Assembly: GCA_035526665.1 (NCBI GenBank)
Contig: DATLBY010000031.1
Span: 1 to 8,700 of the forward strand
Reading direction: 5' to 3'
Source of the DNA: DATLBY01 sp035526665
Lineage (GTDB): Bacteria; Acidobacteriota; Terriglobia; Bryobacterales; Bryobacteraceae
Length of the DNA: 8,700 nucleotides
In this document: positions 1-7,156 of the stretch, piece by piece
How positions within the stretch are numbered: position 1 is the first letter of the stretch
How the letters are laid out: every line of letters starts with the position of its first letter
Notes under the pieces: generated by a model
What the model was told of the DNA's origin: nothing
The model's database searches: none
The model's input: only the letters and a program-made list of their open reading frames with translations
Program-made: the position numbers and the translations under genes

Positions 1-1881
1 GCCCGCGCGCCGGCGCTTCCCATGATTTGGGAAAAATCCGTCGATCTGCCATTCTTCGAAACACCTCCAGGAGCGACGATCTTCGCGCGCGACCGTTGGA
101 CACAGGCGCCGGTGCTGGCCGGTTTTCGCAAAGGAAGAGGCGCTGTGTTGTGGCTGGCTGTCGCCCCCGGCAATCGCGGCTATGAACGGTTTCCCTACCT
201 GCTGCAGGCCATGACCGATCTCGGGCTGGAACCGCAGTTTCGGGACAAACGCCTTTGGGCGTTCTTTGACAGCTCATACCGTACGCGCGTGGACATCGAT
301 TACTTTGCCGGGCGCTGGCGGCGCGCCGGTATCGCGACGCTGCATGTGGCTGCATGGCACTACAACGAACCGGAGGCCGAGAGGGACACGTTTTTAAGGA
401 AACTGATCGAGGCCTGTCATCGCAACGCGATTACCGTGTACGCCTGGCTGGAGCTGCCACATGTAAGCGAACAATTCTGGCAGGAGCACCCGGATTGGCG
501 CGAAAAGACGGGCCTGCTGCAGGATGCGCACCTCGACTGGCGAAAATTGATGAACCTGAATAACCCGGACTGCTTCCGCGCGGCATCGGCCTCAACGCGC
601 AATCTGCTGGATCGTTTCGACTGGGACGGGGTGAATCTAGCCGAACTCTATTTCGAATCGCTTGAGGGCGCCTCCAACCCATCCCGGTTCACTCCCTTCA
701 ACGACGATGTTCGGAGGACGTTCACCCTGGAAAAGGGCATCGATCCGGTGGAGTTGCTGAAGCCCGCCAAGGCGGCGCGCATGCCTGAATTTCTGGAGTG
801 GCGAGCGGAACTCGCGCGCAAGATGCAGGTGCAATGGATCGGCGAAATGGAATCCATCCGGCGGCTAAAACCGGATCTGGACCTGGTCCTCACCCACGTC
901 GACGACCGGTTCGACACGCGCATGAAGGATCTCATTGGGGCCGACGCCGCCCGGGTCCTTCCGATGCTCCAGTCGCACGACTTCACGTTCTTGATCGAGG
1001 ATCCGGCCACGATCTGGCACCTCGGTCCGGAACGGTATCCGCAAATTGCCAGCCGTTACCAGCCGCTTACCGACAAGGCGGATAAACTTGCAATCGACAT
1101 CAACATAGTGGAACGGTATCAGGACGTATATCCGACCAAGCAGCAGACCGGAGGCGAGCTGTTCCAGCTTGTGCATACCGCTTCCAATGCTTTTCCGCGG
1201 CTCGCGCTATATTTCGAAAATTCCATCTTGAAGCCCGACCTCGAGCTGCTTCCCGCGGCCTCGGCGATCGTCAGTAGCTCCACGCGCAGTGGGAACCGGT
1301 CCACGATCGATTCGCCGCATGGCGTTGGACTCGTGTGGGACGGTCCGGCGAAGGTGGATGGCAAGCTGTGGCCGGTGCGTACAAATTCCACTCTCTGGCT
1401 TCCAGCAGGACGCCACGTGATTGAGATGGCGCCGCGGGCTGCCGCGATGCACCTGATGGATCTGAACGGCAAACTGAAATCGGCCGCCGCCCGTTCTAAC
1501 GGCCTGGAATTTACTTACAGCAGCGACTCGCGCGCGATTGCCCTACTGGATCACCCGGCAGCCGAGGCAACAATCGACGGTGCTCCCTCCGGCCTTTCCG
1601 GAGCTCTACTCCTGCTCCCCAAGGGAGAGCACCGAGTCTCGATAAAAGGGGAAGCGCAGGCGGTTAGCGATAAAACGCCAGGACGCTATCCACAACCCGA
1701 CACGCGTCCTCTCGGGGCAAATAAGGCCAGAGCGGAAGCGACAGAATCTCCTCGCAGGCCCGCTCCGCTACCGGAAGGTCCCCGCGTTTCAGTCCGCAGC
1801 CGGAAAACGCCGGATGTAGATGCAGCGGAACCGGATAGTGGACAGCTGTCCCAACCTCCCGCGCGGCCAGATGCTCCCTGA
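1..1881 (+). CDS. Glycoside-hydrolase-like TIM-barrel protein, 5' partial
   Basis: The frame is open from the first base, so the true start lies upstream and the ATG at 22 is probably internal. Counting from that ATG, residues 1-75 (GRGAVLWLAVAPG at 38-50) look like the end of an upstream domain. Residues 78 to about 400 look like an alpha/beta barrel of the glycosyl-hydrolase-like kind also seen in PgaB C-terminal domains: DIDYFAGRWRRAGI, then VYAWLELPHVSEQFW at 139-153, then DWDGVNLAELYFES at 200-213, with acidic residues at strand ends that could be catalytic. Residues 410-543 look like a beta-rich C-terminal domain ending near LPKGEHRVSIKGE. The last 72 residues are rich in Pro, Arg and Ala and lie antisense to the convergent aminotransferase, so they look like read-through past a lost stop. 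A role in extracellular polysaccharide handling is inferred from fold and neighbours. Substrate and activity are unknown. Confidence 0.6.
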   Translation, partial: ARAPALPMIWEKSVDLPFFETPPGATIFARDRWTQAPVLAGFRKGRGAVLWLAVAPGNRGYERFPYLLQAMTDLGLEPQFRDKRLWAFFDSSYRTRVDIDYFAGRWRRAGIATLHVAAWHYNEPEAERDTFLRKLIEACHRNAITVYAWLELPHVSEQFWQEHPDWREKTGLLQDAHLDWRKLMNLNNPDCFRAASASTRNLLDRFDWDGVNLAELYFESLEGASNPSRFTPFNDDVRRTFTLEKGIDPVELLKPAKAARMPEFLEWRAELARKMQVQWIGEMESIRRLKPDLDLVLTHVDDRFDTRMKDLIGADAARVLPMLQSHDFTFLIEDPATIWHLGPERYPQIASRYQPLTDKADKLAIDINIVERYQDVYPTKQQTGGELFQLVHTASNAFPRLALYFENSILKPDLELLPAASAIVSSSTRSGNRSTIDSPHGVGLVWDGPAKVDGKLWPVRTNSTLWLPAGRHVIEMAPRAAAMHLMDLNGKLKSAAARSNGLEFTYSSDSRAIALLDHPAAEATIDGAPSGLSGALLLLPKGEHRVSIKGEAQAVSDKTPGRYPQPDTRPLGANKARAEATESPRRPAPLPEGPRVSVRSRKTPDVDAAEPDSGQLSQPPARPDAP

Positions 1882-2764
1882 GCTGGTCCCGGCGTGAGGC
1901 ACGAATCACGTAAAGGTGATTCACAGACATCTCGTCCCGTTTTACGATTTGCACACCTGGGCACTCCCGCAGCCCTTCATCGTAGAGGGCTGCAATAGAG
2001 GCGCGGTGCGCGTTCCACTCGCTCAACCGCGGCAGGAAGGCGCGCAGGTAGCAGCACTGCATCTCATCCAGCCGTGAATTGATCCCCGCTGTGCGGCTGA
2101 CCTGTTCGCTGCGAACTCGCCCGCCGTCGCGTAGTGCTCGCAGTGTTTCCGCAAGCTGCGGATCATCCGTCGCAATGGCGCCCCCATCCCCCAGGCATCC
2201 GAGGTTTTTCGTGGGATAAAAGCTGTAAGCCACGCACTGCGATATTTGCGATAGCGGCGTGCCGTCATACCGGGCGCCATGGGCCTGGCATGCATCCTGG
2301 ACCAAAGTGAGACGCTGCGTGCGTGCCAGCTCAGTGAAGCGATAAATCTTGCATAGCTGGCCGTAGAGGTGGACTGGTAGCAGCGCGGCAGTTCTCGGCC
2401 GCACGCGATAGGCGGCGTCCTCAGGATCCATTTGCAGCGTCTCCGGATCGACATCGGCGAAGCTAACTGAAGCTCCCGCGGCCAGCACGGCGACAGCGGT
2501 AAACGGAGCGGTCAATGCCGATGTCAGCACCTCCTGTTCGCTCTGCGTAATCCCCAGGGCGCGCAGCGATATTTCAATGGCGCCGGAGCCGGAGCCTACG
2601 CCAACAGTAAAGCCGGCGCCGGTCGCTTCGGCAAACGCGTGCTCGAAAGCCTCCACCTGCTCGCCCAGAATATAGTGCCCGCGTGCATAAAGCGCTGTAA
2701 GGTGGCGCTCCCATTCCGGGCGGGTGGATTCTATGGCAGGCTTAAGATTGGCTACAGGGATCAA
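1664..2764 (-). CDS. DegT/DnrJ/EryC1/StrS family sugar aminotransferase
   Basis: This is a PLP-dependent aminotransferase of the family that usually converts nucleotide-linked keto-sugars to amino-sugars with glutamate as donor. I take the TTG at 2764 as start, giving 366 residues that begin with IPVANLKP, the normal family N-terminus. It overlaps the glycosyltransferase stop as TTGA, and GGAG lies 11 bases upstream. A GTG at 2788 would add eight residues. Visible motifs in the 366-residue numbering: cofactor-phosphate loop GVGSGSGA at 55-62 (family members more often have GNGTDA), VQDACQAHGA at 155-164 with the pyridine-contacting Asp157, SFYPTKNLGCLGDGGA at 181-196 with the Schiff-base Lys186, INSRLDEMQ at 228-236, and HYPVPLH at 309-315. 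Length is normal and nothing is missing. It is probably co-transcribed with the upstream GT2. The family is sure; the sugar substrate cannot be read from the sequence. The 3' 218 bases overlap the convergent barrel-protein gene. Confidence 0.9.
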   Translation of the reverse strand: MIPVANLKPAIESTRPEWERHLTALYARGHYILGEQVEAFEHAFAEATGAGFTVGVGSGSGAIEISLRALGITQSEQEVLTSALTAPFTAVAVLAAGASVSFADVDPETLQMDPEDAAYRVRPRTAALLPVHLYGQLCKIYRFTELARTQRLTLVQDACQAHGARYDGTPLSQISQCVAYSFYPTKNLGCLGDGGAIATDDPQLAETLRALRDGGRVRSEQVSRTAGINSRLDEMQCCYLRAFLPRLSEWNAHRASIAALYDEGLRECPGVQIVKRDEMSVNHLYVIRASRRDQLREHLAAREVGTAVHYPVPLHLHPAFSGCGLKRGDLPVAERACEEILSLPLWPYLPREDACRVVDSVLAFYR

Positions 2765-3513
2765 CGGGCCAGCCGCTCCGCAAGCCACGGATTCTTGGCC
2801 AGATAGAACACGATGCCGAGCTGCACGTAGAGCCGCAGCAGCTGGTAGAGAGTCTGAAGCAGCGAGCGCACCCGAAAGAATTGCGATCTCCCGTGCAGGC
2901 GCGGGTAGTGGTGAACGCCGACTTCCTCCACTCCGTGCCCGGTCAGTTCCAGTTTACGAACCAGTTCCACACAAATCGTGCCGCTGGTGGATGTCAGATG
3001 GATCTCCTCCAGCAGGTCCCGCCGGATCAGCCGGAAATCACAATCGACGTCGCGTATCTGAATGCGAAACAAAAACCGCGCAAACGCGTTATACACGTTG
3101 CCAATCCATATTCGATGCTGCGGATCGTTGCGCTCCAGCTTATACCCATTCACCAGTCCCACGTCGGGCCCCATCCGGGCCAGCAGCTTTGGCAGCTCCC
3201 TGACATCGTATTGCCCGTCCCCATCCGTATAGAAGACGAGGTCTTTCGATGCAGCCGCAAATCCGCTGCGCAGCGCTCCGCCATAGCCTCTGTTCTGAGG
3301 GTGCGTGATTACGCGCATTCTTGGCCCGTATTCGCGTAGCAACGCCGTCAGCACCTCGCCGGTGTTGTCGAAGCTGCCGTCGTTTACCACGATCACTTCG
3401 TAATCGGTCACCTGGGAGCGCAGGACTTCAAATGTATTCCGAATCAGGGCGGGCAGAGACGGAGCGTCATTATAGGCCGGAAAAAATACACTTAAGCTTG
3501 AGGTGGAGTGCAC
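2761..3513 (-). CDS. Family 2 glycosyltransferase (DPM1-like)
   Basis: This is a GT-A fold inverting glycosyltransferase resembling bacterial dolichol-phosphate-mannose-synthase-like enzymes, which move a sugar from a nucleotide donor, often to polyprenyl phosphate. With the GTG start at 3513 (250 residues) the motifs are SVFFPAYND at 8-16 (nucleotide-binding first strand), VVNDGS at 42-47, NRGYGGALRSGF at 74-85, the metal-binding DGDGQYD at 97-103, and DVDCDFRLIRR at 155-165. The C-terminal 25 residues are hydrophobic to amphipathic and may touch the membrane, but the paired transmembrane helices of ArnC-type enzymes are not present. A TTG at 3558 would extend it by 15 residues, but it would overlap the first base of the divergent gene and the family motif would sit unusually deep. 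I therefore prefer GTG, although its nearest AAGGA is 15 bases away. The stop overlaps the start of the aminotransferase, so coupling is likely. The acceptor is unknown. Confidence 0.88.
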   Translation of the reverse strand: MHSTSSLSVFFPAYNDAPSLPALIRNTFEVLRSQVTDYEVIVVNDGSFDNTGEVLTALLREYGPRMRVITHPQNRGYGGALRSGFAAASKDLVFYTDGDGQYDVRELPKLLARMGPDVGLVNGYKLERNDPQHRIWIGNVYNAFARFLFRIQIRDVDCDFRLIRRDLLEEIHLTSTSGTICVELVRKLELTGHGVEEVGVHHYPRLHGRSQFFRVRSLLQTLYQLLRLYVQLGIVFYLAKNPWLAERLAR

Positions 3514-3557
3514 GGATGAAAATAGGTGTCCTTCGTCGCTATGTATTCTAGTACACA
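3514..3557. promoter_or_regulatory. Divergent intergenic region with TGTA-N6-TACA repeat
   Basis: These 44 bases separate the divergent GT2 and phosphatase genes and should hold both promoters unless they lie within coding sequence. An inverted repeat TGTA-N6-TACA sits at 3542-3555, ending two bases before the ATG at 3558. Inside it TATTCT (3544-3549) is a four-of-six match to a -10 box for the rightward gene. No good -35 box is visible at the proper distance (AATAGG at 3521). A start site about seven bases after this -10 would give an essentially leaderless mRNA. All of this is weak; 4-base half-sites can easily arise by chance. Confidence 0.25.
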
Positions 3558-4274
3558 ATGAGTGTTCTTACTCTCGTGCGGCACGGCCAGGCTTCCTACA
3601 TGTCTGAGGATTATGACCGGCTTTCGGAAGTTGGAGAACGCCAGGCGCGTAAACTCGGCGAATATTGGGTGCGGCGCGGAATCAAATTCCACAACGTTTT
3701 CAGCGGACCTGCGAAGCGCCACTTAAGAACGGCGCAGATTGTGGCGGACTGTTTTCGCGACGCCGGCCTGCCATGGCCGGAGCCGGTGGTAGTCCCCGCG
3801 CTGGACGAGTTCGACGCATTCCAGATGATGAAAGCCATTACGCCGATTCTGGTGGAGCGCGACCCGCTGGTGCGGGATCTGCACGCGAGGTTCGCGGCGA
3901 GTCAGCAGACTCCCCAGGCCGGCGAGATGCTCCAGGAGCTCTTTGAAGCTGTCGCGCGCCATTGGTCATCGGGCGAATTCGACGTGCCTGCACTGGAATC
4001 GTGGGCGAGCTTCCGCAAGCGCATTGCAGGCGGCATTTCCGAGGTCCGGAGCACGTGCAACGGAGACGCCGCCGTCGCCTTTACCTCCGGCGGGCCCATT
4101 GCTGCCACCACGGGGCTCGCGCTGGATCTATCGCATCTTCGATCGGTAGAGCTTCTGTGGCTGTCGCGGAACTGCTCCTACTCGGAATACCTCGTCTCGA
4201 ACGAGCATTTCCTGCTGGCCTCGTTCAATTCCCATCCGCACCTGGAGGAGAATACGCTCCTGACGTACCGCTAG
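3558..4274 (+). CDS. Histidine phosphatase family protein (PGM-like), second catalytic His replaced
   Basis: This is a 238-residue member of the histidine phosphatase (phosphoglycerate-mutase-like) superfamily, which transfers phosphate through a phosphohistidine. LVRHGQAS at 6-13 carries the R8-H9-G10 motif with the nucleophilic His9. DYDRLSEVGERQARKLG at 18-34 and SGPAKRHLRTAQI at 49-61 are the following family blocks, the latter supplying phosphate-pocket arginines. DEFD at 83-86 is the likely acid region. Where most members have a second catalytic histidine before Gly-Gly, this protein has AFTSGGPIAA at 174-183, with Ser177. I recall other RHGQAS-type proteins with SGG here, so it may be a recognised variant subfamily and not a defect. 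The ATG at 3558 is followed at once by the conserved N-terminal strand, so the start is firm although no Shine-Dalgarno site is visible. It ends five bases before rlmH, suggesting co-transcription. Glycolytic mutase activity should not be assumed; the substrate is unknown. Confidence 0.88.
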   Translation: MSVLTLVRHGQASYMSEDYDRLSEVGERQARKLGEYWVRRGIKFHNVFSGPAKRHLRTAQIVADCFRDAGLPWPEPVVVPALDEFDAFQMMKAITPILVERDPLVRDLHARFAASQQTPQAGEMLQELFEAVARHWSSGEFDVPALESWASFRKRIAGGISEVRSTCNGDAAVAFTSGGPIAATTGLALDLSHLRSVELLWLSRNCSYSEYLVSNEHFLLASFNSHPHLEENTLLTYR

Positions 4275-4279
4275 ATCCT

Positions 4280-4699
4280 GTGAAGATTCTGATCTATTAC
4301 ATAGGCAAGCCGCGCGATGCGCACGCCAACGCGATTGCCGCTGAGTTCCTGAAGCGCAGCAGCCGGTACGCTCCGTGCGAGATGCGCGAAATCCATCCGG
4401 GACGCACCGACCCGTTCGCAAAACATCCCTCGGCCCAAAAGATTCTACTGGACCCGGCGGGCCGCTCGCTGGACTCGGCGGAATTTGTCGCCCTGGTGGC
4501 GAAAGCAGAAATGGAAGGCCGCGATCTGCTGTTTTTGATTGGAGGGCACGATGGCCTGCCGGCGGAATGGCGGCCGAAGGGAGACCTGCTGCTGTCGCTT
4601 TCGCCCATGACGTTTCCGCACGAGCTGGCCCGTTCGATGTTGGCCGAACAGATCTATCGCGCCTTCACTACCCTGCGCGGCCATCCCTATCCCCGCTGA
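4280..4699 (+). CDS. rlmH: 23S rRNA pseudouridine(1915)-N3-methyltransferase
   Basis: RlmH is a small SPOUT-class, SAM-dependent methyltransferase that methylates N3 of pseudouridine 1915 in helix 69 of 23S rRNA on the assembled ribosome. It works in the cytoplasm as a homodimer. The GTG start gives 139 residues beginning KILIYYIGKPRD, matching the family N-terminal strand, so upstream in-frame sequence is not coding for this protein. The SAM-binding knot is visible as LLFLIGGHDGLP at 83-94 and LLSLSPMTFPHELARSM at 104-120, followed by LAEQIYRAFTTLRGHPY. The final residues are Tyr-Pro-Arg, where other RlmH proteins, including E. coli's, carry a Tyr-His pair. Length is at the short end of the family (E. 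coli 155). No Shine-Dalgarno site precedes the GTG, and the gap to the phosphatase stop is only five bases, so re-initiation or coupling is plausible. Confidence 0.93.
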   Translation: MKILIYYIGKPRDAHANAIAAEFLKRSSRYAPCEMREIHPGRTDPFAKHPSAQKILLDPAGRSLDSAEFVALVAKAEMEGRDLLFLIGGHDGLPAEWRPKGDLLLSLSPMTFPHELARSMLAEQIYRAFTTLRGHPYPR

Positions 4700-4705
4700 G
4701 GGGAT
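4689..4705 (+). other. Short perfect hairpin across the rlmH stop
   Basis: ATCCCC (4689-4694) and GGGGAT (4700-4705) form a perfect 6-bp stem around a 5-base loop, GCTGA, that holds the rlmH stop codon. No T-run follows, so it is not a standard intrinsic terminator. It could slow RNA polymerase or protect the rlmH 3' end, or it may be chance in GC-rich sequence. Confidence 0.25.
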
Positions 4706-4706
4706 C

Positions 4707-4736
4707 TTGCGACGCGCTCCGCGCCCGCGCTACCGT
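4707..4736 (+). promoter_or_regulatory. Weak promoter-like pair upstream of accD
   Basis: In the 44-base gap before accD, TTGCGA (4707-4712) and TACCGT (4731-4736) are spaced 18 bases apart. They match a sigma-70 type -35 box fairly and a -10 box poorly. A start site at the usual distance would fall almost on the ATG at 4744. The rest of the gap shows no other signal and no ribosome binding site. Confidence 0.15.
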
Positions 4737-4743
4737 AGTTCTA

Positions 4744-5587
<844 letters not shown>

Positions 5588-5595
<8 letters not shown>

Positions 5596-7147
5596 AGTAT
5601 TGCTTTTCGTCCTGCTGGCGCGGATGCTTCCCGCTGCCGGCTATGACCTGATCATCAAAAACGCTCGGGTAATCGACGGCACCGGCAACCCCTGGTTCCG
5701 CGCCGATATTGCGGTCAAGGACGGGCGTATCGCCGCGGTGGGCGCGCCGGCAAATGCAACGGCCGACAGGATCGTGGATGCCGCCGGCCGCGTTCTTTCG
5801 CCCGGATTCATCGACGTCCATACCCATATCGAAGACGGAATCGAGAAAGTCCCCAGCGCCGACAACTACGTACGCGATGGCGTCACCACCGTGGTGACAG
5901 GCAACTGCGGAGGATCGAGAATCGCGCTCGGTGAGTGGTTCGCCGGCCTGGAAAAAGCCGGCATCGGGCTGAACGTGGCCTCGTTGATCGGACACAATGC
6001 GGTCCGCCGCGAAGTCATGGGGACCGCCAATCGTCCAGCTACGCCCGAAGAGATCGCGCGCATGCAGTCGTTGGTGGATAAAGCCATGCGGGATGGCGCT
6101 GTGGGATTTTCCACGGGACTGATCTATATTCCCGGGACCTATGCCGACACAGCGGAAGTTATCGCTTTAGCCAAAGCGGCCGCGGTGCATGGCGGGGTTT
6201 ATGCCAGCCACATGCGCGATGAGGGAGTCGATGTGCTCAAGTCGATCACCGAAGCGGCGGCGGTGGGAAAAGCCACCGGCCTGGCGGTGGAACTGTCGCA
6301 CTTCAAAATCGACAACAAGCGGCTGTGGGGCGCCAGTGATAAATCCATTGCGTTAGTGGAGAAGTTCCGCCAGGAGGGAGTCGATGTGGTGGTCGACCAA
6401 TATCCCTATGACCGGTCGAGCACCAATCTCGGTATTACCGTGCCCAGTTGGGCGCTGGCGGACGGAACAGAGAAGATCAAAGAGCGTTTCAACGATCCTA
6501 AAACGCGAGCTCGCATCGCCAGCGAAATGGCCGCAATGCTGAAGAGCCTGGGCCATGAGAATTACGACTACGCCATGGTGGCAACGTTCGAGCCTGACCG
6601 AAGCTACGAGGGCAAAACCATTTCGGAGATCAATGCAATGCAGGGCCGTCCTACGACGGTGCCATCGGAGATCGAACTGATTCTCGATATTGTCCAGGCC
6701 GGCGGCGCTCAGATGGTTTACCATTCCATGGGTAATGAAGACGTGGAGCGCATTTTGCGCTATCCAAATACGGCTATTGCCAGCGACGGCGGAGTCCGCG
6801 AATTCGGTGTCGGTGTTCCGCACCCGCGCTCTTACGGCACGAATTCACGGGTTTTGGCCGAGTTTGTCCGGAAGCGCCGGGTAATCACTCTGGAAGACGC
6901 CATCCGCCGGATGACATCGCTACCCGCGCGCACCTTTCGCTTTCAGGACCGCGGTTTGATCCGCGAAGGCTTCGCCGCCGACATCCTGGTGTTCGACCCA
7001 GCTAAAATCGAAGACAAGGCCACTTTTCAGAATCCTCATCAGTACACCGAGGGAATCGATTTCGTATTCATTAACGGAAAAGCGGTGATCGAGGATGGCA
7101 AGGCAACCGGCGCGCTCGCCGGGCGTGTCCTTAGGGCGGGGAACTAA
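5588..7147 (+). CDS. N-acyl-D-amino-acid deacylase family amidohydrolase, probably exported
   Basis: This is an amidohydrolase-superfamily enzyme of the D-aminoacylase type, metal-dependent hydrolases that release D-amino acids from N-acyl derivatives. Its 519 residues show YDLIIKNARVIDGTG at 19-33 (start of the small beta domain), SPGFIDVHTH at 71-80 (His78 and His80), VVTGNCGGS at 102-110 (Cys107, the bridging-cysteine position of D-aminoacylases), YASHMRDEG at 205-213, VELSHFKIDN at 234-243 (His238), DQYPYDRSST at 270-279, and IASDGGVREFG at 397-407 (Asp400). The C-terminal GFAADILVFDP closes the beta domain. With the GTG start, residues 4-17 form a short hydrophobic stretch ending LPAAG, like a signal peptide, so export to the periplasm is likely. 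An internal ATG at 5624 would remove it. The GTG lies eight bases inside accD, suggesting coupled translation. Family is firm. Related dihydroorotase or dipeptidase-like activities cannot be excluded. Confidence 0.87.
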
Positions 7148-7156
7148 GAACAAAGA

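Noticed and set aside
2765..2788. GTG at 2788 as the aminotransferase start
   Set aside because: It adds only an eight-residue segment with no family match. The TTG at 2764 begins at the conserved N-terminus and overlaps the GT2 stop.
2724..3339. Rightward open frames of 150-160 codons across the GT2 gene
   Set aside because: They are shadows of the GT2 and aminotransferase coding strand, rich in Arg, Pro and Ala, with no motif.
3514..3558. TTG at 3558 as the GT2 start
   Set aside because: It would leave no space between divergent genes, and the added 15 residues do not resemble the family. The possibility is not fully excluded.
3962..4279. In-frame extension of rlmH upstream to 3962
   Set aside because: The extra residues are Arg/His-rich and lie in another frame over the phosphatase gene. 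The family N-terminus begins at the GTG at 4280.
4375..4743. In-frame extension of accD upstream to 4375
   Set aside because: It overlaps rlmH in another frame and has no AccD similarity, whereas MSWW at 4744 is followed at the usual distance by the zinc ribbon.
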